This document shows positions 24,586-32,367 of a stretch of DNA of 64,000 nt, one piece after another. Made by a program: the position numbers and the translations under genes. This DNA comes from CBDAQR01 sp965199055 (GTDB taxonomy: Bacteria; Pseudomonadota; Gammaproteobacteria; Pseudomonadales; Halieaceae), in assembly GCA_965199055.1 (NCBI GenBank), contig CBDAQR010000004.1, forward strand, positions 682,001-746,000. The letters are read 5' to 3'. The notes beneath the pieces are model-generated. The model was given only the letters and a program-made list of their open reading frames with translations. It did no database searches and was not told where the DNA came from. Position 1 is the stretch's first letter, and the number at the start of each line of letters is the position of its first letter.

Positions 24586-26457
24586 ATGCGATCTACTATC
24601 TGGCCAATGTTCCTGGTGCTCGCTTTGTCGGCATGCTCCGGATTTGACGACCCGACCCTGGATGAAGTGGTCGATCCGGCCGATCTCGAGCCTGCGCCTG
24701 AATTGGAGCTGATCGAGTACAGCCCCACCCGCAATTTGCTCTGGGGCGACCTGCATATCCACACGGCGCTATCTTACGACGCTTTCACTATGGGAGTGAG
24801 GGCTAAACCTGACGACGCGTATCGCTACATGAAAGGCGGTGCGATTTTGCACGCCTTTGGGTTTCCCATTCAGGCATCGCGGCCATTGCATTTTGGTGCG
24901 GTGACCGATCATGCCGAGCACCTGGGTCTGGCACGCTATCTGGCAGGCGAGGATGCCGACAGGCCCGACGAGAGTCTTATTGATGCACTGCGGGATGGCA
25001 GTGCGCTCAGGACCACGGCTATTTTTATGCAGCGCGCGTTTTATCAGATGGGCTCCAAAGATAGACGCGACGACTTTTACAGCCGTGACGATCTGACGCA
25101 CGTGTCTCTAGACGCCTGGGGCGAGGTGATCGACTCGGCTGAACGTCATAATGATCCCGGCAGGTTCACTACCTTCATTGCCTACGAATGGAGTTCCATG
25201 CCCAATGAAGAGAACCTGCATCGCAATGTGATCTACAAAACGTCCTCTGCGCCAAAGTATCCTTTCAGCTCACAGGATTCTGAAAATCCTGAAGACCTGT
25301 GGCGCGCGATGGACGAACAGCGTGAAGCGGGCATTGAGGCGCTGGCTATACCTCATAATGGCAATGTCAGCGGCGGGCGCATGTGGGCCTCTGATACCTA
25401 CGATAGACAACCCCTTACGGCCGATTATGCTGAGCTGCGCGCTCGCAATGAGCCGGTGGCGGAAATCTTTCAGATCAAGGGTAGTTCGGAAACCCATCCC
25501 AGTCTCTCGCCTGAGGACGAGTTTGCCGGCTTCGAGATCATGGACGAGATCATGTCCGCGGAAGGGCGCCCCAGCGAACCGAAGGGCAGTTACGCGCGGG
25601 ATGCATTGCGAACCGGACTCGAGTTCGCGCACCTGGAAGGATTCAACCCGCTTCGTTTTGGCTTGATCGCGAGCAGCGATAGTCATAACGCCAGTTCCTC
25701 GGTAGAGGAGGACAACTACCATGGCAAGTTGCCACTGATGGATGGCACTCCAGCGCAGCGCCTGGGTATAGCCCTAATGGGTTCCGACATGATGCCGCAC
25801 ATGCGCTACGGCGCTGCGGGTCTGGTGGCGGTATGGGCAGAGGAGAATACGCGCGCATCGATATTTAACGCCATGAAACGTAAGGAAACCTATGCTACGA
25901 CGGGCCCGAGGATGGCGTTGCGTTTATTTGCCGGCTGGGATTACCCCGCCGATCTGATGGAGTCTGATTGGCTCGACGCGGCTTACGCAGGGGGCGTGCC
26001 GATGGGCGGCGATCTGTCAGATTCGCAGGGCCGCTCGCCCGTCTTGTTGGTGCACGCGCTGAAGGATCCGCTGGGTGCCAACCTCGATCGCCTGCAAGTC
26101 ATCAAGGCCTGGGTGGATGCCGATGGCAATAGCCATGAGACCATCTTTGATGTGGCCGCTTCTGATAAGCGCATGGATGAAAAAGCAGACGGTAAACTTC
26201 CCGCAGTGGGCAATACGGTGAACGTGGCTGAGGCGAGTTACAGCAACAGCATCGGTGCCTCGGAGTTAGCAGCGGTATGGACGGACCCCAACTTCGATCC
26301 GACGCAGCACGCCTATTACTATGCACGTGCCATCGAAATACCGACCCCACGTTTTACCGTGTTCGATGCAAAGGTAATGGGTGTTGAACCGCCCCAGCCG
26401 CATTCCATTCAGGAACGCGCCGTTAGCTCAGCGATCTGGTATTCGCCCGCTAAATAG
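24586..26457 (+). CDS. DUF3604 domain-containing lipoprotein (PHP-like hydrolase)
   Basis: The ATG at 24586 gives about 623 residues. MRSTIWPMFLVLALSAC is a lipoprotein signal with lipobox LSAC. The mature protein starts its domain at LLWGDLHIHTALSYDAF, where HIH resembles the metal-binding HxH of PHP phosphoesterases. Further His/Asp sites follow: GAVTDHAEHL, AIPHNGN and IASSDSHNAS. DUF3604 proteins are frequent beside TonB receptors in marine Gammaproteobacteria and sphingomonads; their reaction is unknown. The location implies action at the inner or outer membrane surface on an imported compound. A hairpin and T-run follow the stop. Confidence 0.88.
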   Translation: MRSTIWPMFLVLALSACSGFDDPTLDEVVDPADLEPAPELELIEYSPTRNLLWGDLHIHTALSYDAFTMGVRAKPDDAYRYMKGGAILHAFGFPIQASRPLHFGAVTDHAEHLGLARYLAGEDADRPDESLIDALRDGSALRTTAIFMQRAFYQMGSKDRRDDFYSRDDLTHVSLDAWGEVIDSAERHNDPGRFTTFIAYEWSSMPNEENLHRNVIYKTSSAPKYPFSSQDSENPEDLWRAMDEQREAGIEALAIPHNGNVSGGRMWASDTYDRQPLTADYAELRARNEPVAEIFQIKGSSETHPSLSPEDEFAGFEIMDEIMSAEGRPSEPKGSYARDALRTGLEFAHLEGFNPLRFGLIASSDSHNASSSVEEDNYHGKLPLMDGTPAQRLGIALMGSDMMPHMRYGAAGLVAVWAEENTRASIFNAMKRKETYATTGPRMALRLFAGWDYPADLMESDWLDAAYAGGVPMGGDLSDSQGRSPVLLVHALKDPLGANLDRLQVIKAWVDADGNSHETIFDVAASDKRMDEKADGKLPAVGNTVNVAEASYSNSIGASELAAVWTDPNFDPTQHAYYYARAIEIPTPRFTVFDAKVMGVEPPQPHSIQERAVSSAIWYSPAK

Positions 26458-26458
26458 C

Positions 26459-26485
26459 GGCGGCCATCAGGCCGCCTCGGTTTTT
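26459..26485 (+). terminator. Rho-independent terminator candidate
   Basis: GGCGGCC-ATCA-GGCCGCC forms a 7-bp GC-only stem with a 4-base loop, followed four bases later by TTTTT. It starts 2 bp after the DUF3604 stop and points in that gene's direction. The stem overlaps the last codons of the converging P450 gene. Read on the minus strand there is no T-run, so it should act mainly on plus-strand transcripts. Confidence 0.65.
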
Positions 26486-27729
26486 ACTTCAGGATCGAAG
26501 GTGATTGGCATGCGCTTAATGCCATTCACCAAGGTACCGCGGGTGTAGTCAACTGGCGCAGCGAACTTGGGATTGCGCAGGCGGGGAATAATCTCTTCCA
26601 TCATGATGCGCAGTTCCAGGCGCGCCAGGTGGGTACCCAGGCAGAAGTGCTGGCCAATACCGAAGGCGCGGTGCTCTTTATACAAGCTGGGCATCCGTTC
26701 GGCGCGGGTCACGTCAAACTGCATCGCATCCTCACCAAATACCGACTCGTCGTGGTTGACGGTGTGGTAGTGCATGACCAGCTTGTCGCCTTTCTTCAGC
26801 TGATAACCAGCGAGTTCGATATCTTCCATAACGGTGCGTCGCATGATGATGAATGCCGTGTTGTAGCGCAGCATCTCTTCGCAGGCACCGGGAATCTTGT
26901 CGGGGTTGTCCACCAGGTACTGCAGTTGGTCGGGATTTTCCATCAATAGGCGCATGCCATGGCTGGTGACCGTGCGGGTGCTCTCGTTGCCTGCCGATAT
27001 CAGCATCAGGAAGAACCAGACGAATTCGTCCTGATTAAAGCCATCCTCGCCCTGGGTGCCCTTGAGCAGAGCCCCGATGATATCGTCCTTCGGGTTTTCC
27101 TCGTGCTGGGCTGCCAGCTTCATGGCGTACTCGATCACATGGAAAGAGGCGATCTCAGCGTCTTCCTTGGAGGCAGCCATTTCGGGATCTTCATTGAACA
27201 TCATGGCGTTGGTCCAATTGAAGAAGTCGTGGCGGTCCTCTGCGGGAATACCGCACAACTCCAGAATGGCCAGCAGTGGCAATTCGGCGGCAACTTCCTC
27301 AACGAATTCGCATTCTCCGCGGTTCGCAACCCGGTCGACAATGTTTTTGGCGTGTTGGCGGAAACGCGCCTCATAGGCATCGATGGCCCGGGGAGTAAAC
27401 ACCGAACGCACAATGCCTCGGTTTTGCAGGTGCCGCGGTGGATGCATGTTGATCGTCATGTGGCGCTGGATGGTTTCAAGTTCCTCTTCAGTCCACTCAT
27501 CCACCAGCACGCTCTTGGCCTCTGAGGAAAAAATCTGAGGATTCTTCGAGATAAAGTCGATCTCGTCGCGACCCGTCACCAGCCAATAGGGAATTCCGCG
27601 GGTAGGATCATCCATCCAATGCACGGGTCCGGAATCGCGAATCTTTTTCAGCTCGTCGTAGGGCATACCCTGCGCGTAGGTGTCAGGGTCGATCATGTTT
27701 TTAAAGTTGGCGAAGGGACATTCACTCAT
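26467..27729 (-). CDS. Cytochrome P450
   Basis: A complete 420-residue bacterial P450. I-helix oxygen-activation motif AGNEST (residues 246-251), K-helix ExxR at E285-R288, and haem loop FGIGQHFCLG with ligand Cys363. Sequence style (MTINMHPPRHLQNRGIVRSVFTPRAI) is of the class I CYP124/CYP125/CYP142-type neighbourhood, which hydroxylates terminal carbons of sterols and branched lipids; exact family assignment needs alignment. It requires a ferredoxin, and a fitting adrenodoxin-type ferredoxin is encoded at 41024, but no ferredoxin reductase is seen. The promoter carries an inverted repeat (27765-27780). Confidence 0.93.
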   Translation of the reverse strand: MSECPFANFKNMIDPDTYAQGMPYDELKKIRDSGPVHWMDDPTRGIPYWLVTGRDEIDFISKNPQIFSSEAKSVLVDEWTEEELETIQRHMTINMHPPRHLQNRGIVRSVFTPRAIDAYEARFRQHAKNIVDRVANRGECEFVEEVAAELPLLAILELCGIPAEDRHDFFNWTNAMMFNEDPEMAASKEDAEIASFHVIEYAMKLAAQHEENPKDDIIGALLKGTQGEDGFNQDEFVWFFLMLISAGNESTRTVTSHGMRLLMENPDQLQYLVDNPDKIPGACEEMLRYNTAFIIMRRTVMEDIELAGYQLKKGDKLVMHYHTVNHDESVFGEDAMQFDVTRAERMPSLYKEHRAFGIGQHFCLGTHLARLELRIMMEEIIPRLRNPKFAAPVDYTRGTLVNGIKRMPITFDPEVKTEAA

Positions 27730-27764
27730 GATGTGGTGCTCCTGAAAGTCATGGAAGACTATAG

Positions 27765-27780
27765 ACTAATAGGTATTAGT
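27765..27780. promoter_or_regulatory. Inverted repeat, candidate operator of the P450 promoter
   Basis: ACTAATA-GG-TATTAGT has perfect 7-bp arms. It is 36 bp upstream of the P450 start codon and within the 132-bp region shared with the divergent SnoaL gene. Its position over the likely P450 promoter suggests repression. No regulator gene is adjacent, so a regulator in trans would be needed. Confidence 0.45.
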
Positions 27781-27861
27781 TTGGCTTGTCAAGCGCCCAA
27801 TTACCGCGGCTTGTGCGCGAATGTCGTACACTGACGACTCATTGACCACGGAGGCAGCACA

Positions 27862-28275
27862 GTGAGTATCGCTGAGGACAATAAGCGCTATACCCGAGAC
27901 TTCATCGACGCAATGAGCCGTAGTGATTTGAGTCAGATCGTCGATACCTATGACGAAGATGGCCGTGTGCATACGATGGGCAATACGCTCATCTCGGGCA
28001 TCTACGATAAAGCCCAGATGGCACAGTTCGCCGGCGGTGTGCTAGAGACGTTTCCCGAGGGGATCACCTTTACCATCCTCACTATGACCGCGGAGGACGA
28101 TCGGGTTTCTGTTGAGGCCACCAGCGAGGGTAAACATGTGTCGGGGAAGATGTACCGCAACCACTACCATTTCCTGTTTACCTGGCGTGACGGCAAGCTG
28201 CTCGAGATGAAAGAGTTCATGGACACCGAAGTGGTCACCGACATTCTCTGCGGCGGCCAGCGACCGAGCGAGTGA
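27862..28275 (+). CDS. SnoaL-like / NTF2-fold protein
   Basis: A 137-residue protein beginning with GTG after a GGAGG element. It shows the NTF2-like pattern: an N-terminal RYTRDFIDAMSRSDLSQIVDTYDEDG helix and a strand series ending WRDGKLLEMKEFMDTEVV. It belongs to the ketosteroid-isomerase/SnoaL superfamily, but specific catalytic residues cannot be assigned. It is divergent from the P450 gene and overlaps the following DUF3667 gene by 4 bp (GTGA). A second, dissimilar NTF2-like protein is at 13139-13543. Confidence 0.8.
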   Translation: MSIAEDNKRYTRDFIDAMSRSDLSQIVDTYDEDGRVHTMGNTLISGIYDKAQMAQFAGGVLETFPEGITFTILTMTAEDDRVSVEATSEGKHVSGKMYRNHYHFLFTWRDGKLLEMKEFMDTEVVTDILCGGQRPSE

Positions 28276-29171
28276 TCTGTAAAAACTGCGGTGCCCCGCT
28301 AACCGGTGAGTACTGTGCGCAGTGCGGTCAGCGCGAGCGGGGTCGGGATATTCGCGTTACCGATCTGGCCGGTGAGGCGTTTGAGGATTTACGACACCTT
28401 GATGGCAGGGTGTGGCGTACTTTGGTCAATCTCTGTGTACGACCGGGCCGGGTCACGGCTGACTATTTTGCCGGGCGACGTGCGCACTACCTGCCCCCGC
28501 TGCGACTCTACCTGATCGTCAGCTTTATTGTTTTCCTGATCATCTCGCTGGCACCTGTCGACGTGGAATTCTCAGGTGATCCCAACGTTGATGTTGCGCA
28601 AGTCCAGGCGGAGAGAGGTAAGGGCATCTACATACCGGTAGAGCGCGATGACGGCAGCACCGACGTGCTGACGATTCGAGAGTTGTTGGCAGAGGAGGGC
28701 ATGCTCGAACTGGAAGAAGAAAGTCCCCCCTGGCTTGAGCCCTGGTTGGAGCGCCTCAATAAGAACGCAGCCGATATCGAGACAAATCCGGATCTTTTCC
28801 TGGACCAGTTGGTGCAGCGCCTGCCGCAGATGATGTTCCTGTTGCTACCACTGTTTGCTGTCATTCTTTGGCTGGCATACCTGTTCTCGCCGTTTCATTA
28901 CCTGCAACACCTGATCTTCTCTCTGCATTATCACACCACCGCGTTTCTCTATTACATCCTGTTGTTTCCAATTAGCTGGATACTGCCCGGTGATTACGGC
29001 GGCGTTGTCATGCTGGCGCTATTCATTTACTTGCCCATCGCAATGGTAGGGGTCTATGGCAGCGGCTGGCCGGGTGCGATCACCAAGGGGCTAGTCGTTG
29101 GTGTGAGTTACTACATGCTGCTGCTGGTATCAGGAGCAATTTTTGTCGTGCTCAGTCTGGCATTTATGTAG
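28272..29171 (+). CDS. DUF3667-like membrane protein with N-terminal zinc ribbon
   Basis: A 299-residue protein starting with GTG inside the upstream stop. Residues 3-18 form a zinc ribbon, CKNCGAPLTGEYCAQC (CX2CX8CX2C). The segment RTLVNLCVRPGRVTADYFAG with RAHYLPPLRLYLIVSF is typical of DUF3667. Four or more hydrophobic helices follow, separated by an acidic soluble region (about residues 100-175). Function is unknown; the family is widespread in Bacteroidetes and Gammaproteobacteria. No link with the catabolic genes is evident beyond likely co-transcription with the SnoaL gene. Confidence 0.8.
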   Translation: MICKNCGAPLTGEYCAQCGQRERGRDIRVTDLAGEAFEDLRHLDGRVWRTLVNLCVRPGRVTADYFAGRRAHYLPPLRLYLIVSFIVFLIISLAPVDVEFSGDPNVDVAQVQAERGKGIYIPVERDDGSTDVLTIRELLAEEGMLELEEESPPWLEPWLERLNKNAADIETNPDLFLDQLVQRLPQMMFLLLPLFAVILWLAYLFSPFHYLQHLIFSLHYHTTAFLYYILLFPISWILPGDYGGVVMLALFIYLPIAMVGVYGSGWPGAITKGLVVGVSYYMLLLVSGAIFVVLSLAFM

Positions 29172-29232
29172 TGCTTTGAAGGGGGCTGGCAGGTCAGTAT
29201 AGTGTGGGCAAACTAATAAGATTGTCTGTCCT

Positions 29233-31797
29233 ATGCGTTTCCTGAAAATACTCTTTCTCTACGTCTTGCCGGGTGTAGTTTCTTTGTTCGCGCTCACCAC
29301 CGCGATCGTTCTCTGGCAACTCAATATGCTGAACTCCCAGGGTATTCGTGAGGCCCAGACATTCATCGCTGAAAACAACCTACGCGATGTGTACTACGGG
29401 GTAATGGGAGAGCTGAACCGGGACCATGGCGCTACCGACTCTTCTTTTGGTCGGCGTGAAGTGGCTGGCCGCGGCCATACCCCCTGGGTGATTCGCTCCA
29501 ATCTCGACGGCCATCCGCGCATGATTAATTTTGCGCTGGCTCCAGAGCTATGGGCCAGCTATGACACGCAGACCGGCCAGCTCTACCAGGTATGGGAAGG
29601 CGATATTCTGTTCGAGGGCGCCACCTACGATTACCGGCATGGCCCCCAGCCGAGCTCGCCTGGTAAGTGGTTGTATCAGGCAGCGGTACCGGCAGAGGAG
29701 TCGGTACGCTATCTAGGTCATCGTTTTAGTGACGGCGGTGCCAGCGTCTCATTTAGTTACGAAAGCCAAGACGCAGAGGGGCAGTGGCAGCGGGTCACGG
29801 AGCGCCCTGAGATTTTGGAAGAGGGCGGCAAGCGCTACCTGCAGCGCAATATTACCCGTGCTGTCGGCGAAACGATCAACGCGTCGGTAGAGCTTGTAGA
29901 GCTTGTAGAGCTCAGTGAAGCTCAGCCGCTCCAGGCAGAGGCTGACATCAACATGGAGACTTCCGAGAGCGAGATCAGTCGCGGTGAGCAGGTGGTGTTG
30001 AATGGCGATTGCGTTGGCTGCCATAACGTGTCCGATCAGGTGGTCGGGCCGGCCTACGCGCGTATCGCCAAGAAGTTTCGCGGCAGGATGCAGGAGAACG
30101 TCGTCGACGCCCTCGCCACGAGTATTATCGACGGCAGCGTGGGTACCTGGGGTCAGGTGCCTATGCCGGCCCATCCCGATATGAGCCGTGAAGATGCCCG
30201 ACTGGCGGCGATGTACATTCTCACCACCGGGATGTACGAGGCAGAGCAGGATGTGCCGCTGGACAGCAATGGCCAGCCCTACGTCGCAACTCGCGAATAC
30301 GATATCGGCCCACGGCTGGATGAACTGCATCCGTCTTTCCGGGCCACCAATATTTTGCCAGAGGGCTTCCAGCCGAAAGTGGGCGGCATGGCTTTCCGCT
30401 CGGACGGCAATTTGCTGATCAGTAGTTGGGATTTGGATGGGGGAGTGTTTCTGCTCGATACGTCTACTCAGCCCGCTGGAGTAACGCGAATTGCCGACGG
30501 TCTGCAGGAGCCCCTGGGGCTGACGCTGGTCGATGATCGCCTGTTCGTCCTGCAAAAGCAGGAACTCACTGAGCTAATCGATCACGACGGTGATGAAATC
30601 ATCGACGAGTATCGTACGGTCTCTAATCAGTGGCCGACGACGAGTAACTTCCATTCTTTTGCGTTTGGGCTGGTCTACAAACAGGGCTATTTCTACGGCC
30701 TGCTATCTATTTGCGTGCAGCCCGGCGGTGCGAGTTGCCCGGAGCAACTCCCCAGTCAGGGCAAGCTTATTCGTATTTCTCTCGAAGACGGCAGTGTCGA
30801 TTACGTGGCGTCCGGATTCCGTACGCCCAACGGCATAGCACTGGGAGCAAACGGCGATATTTGGGTTAATGACAATCAGGGAGATTGGTTGCCCGCCAGT
30901 AAATTGATGCACGTTGAGGAAGGGAAATTCTATGGCTCTCGCGCCGTGCCGTTTGAAGGCGTGATGAATGCGAAGGAAACACCGCCGGCGGTGTGGATGC
31001 CGCAGGACCAGATCGGCAATTCCCCGACCGAACCTATCTGGTTGGAGGAGGGACCCTTCGCAGGGCAATTGTTGTTCGGTGATGTCTACCAGGGCGGTAT
31101 ACAGCGCGCGTCGGTGGAGAAGGTTGATGGTGCCTGGCAGGGCGCGATTATGCGTTTTACCGGCGGCTTGTCTGCGGGAGTTAACCGAATTCAACAGGGT
31201 CCGGACGGCAAGTTGTACATCGGTGAAATTGGCAACCCGGGCAACTGGGGGGAGATCGGCAAGCAGTGGCACGGCCTGGAGACATTAGAATTCAACGGAG
31301 ATGTTACCTTCGAACTATTCGCGGTGCGTGCGACGCCCACCGGTTTTCAGATTGAACTGACCGCACCCCTGGCAGACGCGACCGTATTGAAGCCGTCTGA
31401 CCTGACTGTCAGGCAGTGGTTCTATTATCCGAACGAGCAGTACGGCGGACCGATGTACGACGCGGCTTACCTGGTGCCCGATAGCCTTAGCTTGTCCGCA
31501 GACCGCAAGACCATCACAGCGGATATTAGTGGGCTCAATGCGGGCTACGTGGTTTATTTGGCACTCGATCCGTCGCTGCAATCCAGCGTGGGCGACACGC
31601 TGTGGGTTAATGAAGCTTGGTATACGCTGAACTCAATACCCACCGCGGTGATGCCACTCTCAGATGGAACCGACATCCCACCCAACACCCTCTCTGATGC
31701 AGAGAAGGCCGCCGGCTGGGAGTTGATGTTTGACGGTGAGAATTTCGGCCATTGGCGCAACTACGGTGCTGAGGGTGTCGAGAAGTGGGTCATCTAA
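29233..31797 (+). CDS. Membrane-anchored cytochrome c / beta-propeller dehydrogenase-like protein, 3' end cut by in-frame stop
   Basis: The 854-residue open frame begins with a signal-anchor (LKILFLYVLPGVVSLFALTT). An N-terminal domain of about 210 residues follows that I do not recognise. A class I cytochrome c domain comes next, with CVGCH at residues 260-264 and a candidate axial Met in VPMPAHPDMS. A beta-propeller resembling sorbosone-dehydrogenase/PQQ-like proteins follows (GGMAFRSDGNLLISSW, FRTPNGIALGANGDIWVND). The frame then enters a DUF1080 domain (GWELMFDGENFGHWRNYG) and stops at TAA 31795-31797. The rest of that domain continues in the same frame to 32367. A periplasmic redox role is inferred. 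Confidence 0.8.
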   Translation: MRFLKILFLYVLPGVVSLFALTTAIVLWQLNMLNSQGIREAQTFIAENNLRDVYYGVMGELNRDHGATDSSFGRREVAGRGHTPWVIRSNLDGHPRMINFALAPELWASYDTQTGQLYQVWEGDILFEGATYDYRHGPQPSSPGKWLYQAAVPAEESVRYLGHRFSDGGASVSFSYESQDAEGQWQRVTERPEILEEGGKRYLQRNITRAVGETINASVELVELVELSEAQPLQAEADINMETSESEISRGEQVVLNGDCVGCHNVSDQVVGPAYARIAKKFRGRMQENVVDALATSIIDGSVGTWGQVPMPAHPDMSREDARLAAMYILTTGMYEAEQDVPLDSNGQPYVATREYDIGPRLDELHPSFRATNILPEGFQPKVGGMAFRSDGNLLISSWDLDGGVFLLDTSTQPAGVTRIADGLQEPLGLTLVDDRLFVLQKQELTELIDHDGDEIIDEYRTVSNQWPTTSNFHSFAFGLVYKQGYFYGLLSICVQPGGASCPEQLPSQGKLIRISLEDGSVDYVASGFRTPNGIALGANGDIWVNDNQGDWLPASKLMHVEEGKFYGSRAVPFEGVMNAKETPPAVWMPQDQIGNSPTEPIWLEEGPFAGQLLFGDVYQGGIQRASVEKVDGAWQGAIMRFTGGLSAGVNRIQQGPDGKLYIGEIGNPGNWGEIGKQWHGLETLEFNGDVTFELFAVRATPTGFQIELTAPLADATVLKPSDLTVRQWFYYPNEQYGGPMYDAAYLVPDSLSLSADRKTITADISGLNAGYVVYLALDPSLQSSVGDTLWVNEAWYTLNSIPTAVMPLSDGTDIPPNTLSDAEKAAGWELMFDGENFGHWRNYGAEGVEKWVI

Positions 31798-32367
31798 GAT
31801 GGTGCTCTCAAATTGGAGAAGGGTTCGTGGACGGCTCTTGCGAGCTGGGTACTCGGCACCCGCTCCGGTGATTTACTGTACGGGAAGCAGAAGTATCGCG
31901 ACTTTGAGCTGAGCTTGGAGTGGAAGATTTCAGAAGGCGGCAATAGCGGCATCTTCTATTTTGTGGCGGATGAAGAGCATGGCAAGGCATGGGAAACTGG
32001 CCTGGAAATGCAGGTGTTGCACAATGAGGGTCACAAAGATGGCCAGATCTACAAACACCGAGCTGGCGATCTCTATGACCTGATCGCCGCCGACCCTATC
32101 ACGGTGAAAGGACCGGGTGAGTGGAACCAGGTGTTAATCCGTGTACAGGATCGGCAGGTGGAACATTGGCTGAACGGTGTGAAGGTGGTGGAGTTTACCC
32201 ATGGCGATGCAGCTTGGGACAAAATGGTGGCCGGCAGCAAATTTGTCGACATGCCTGACTTTGGCAAGTCCGACACCGGCTATATTGTGCTGCAGGACCA
32301 TGGCGATGTGGTGCACTATCGCAATCTGAAGATTCGCGACCTCAGTTCCGCTCAAGCACAGCAATAA
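31798..32367 (+). pseudogene. Detached DUF1080 (3-keto-disaccharide hydrolase-like) domain, continuation of the interrupted gene
   Basis: Directly after the TAA the same frame continues for 189 codons with the body of a DUF1080 concanavalin-like domain: LLYGKQKYRDFELSLEWKI, GGNSGIFYF, GLEMQVLHNEGH and TGYIVLQDHGD. There is no ATG or ribosome site near its beginning; the first possible starter is a TTG at 31813 in the middle of a domain strand. One base change (GAA or CAA to TAA) would explain the stop. It may be a nonsense mutation, a sequencing error or read-through. The end overlaps the converging carboxyltransferase gene by 26 bp. Confidence 0.75.

Noticed and set aside
29890..29907. Tandem GAGCTTGTA duplication (ELVELVEL) as a functional repeat
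   Set aside because: Only two 9-bp copies inside a coding region; probably a small slippage with no structural meaning.
31813..32367. Independent gene for a DUF1080 protein starting at TTG 31813
   Set aside because: It is in the same frame as the upstream gene, has no ribosome site, and the start would lie inside a domain strand. The interrupted-gene explanation is simpler.
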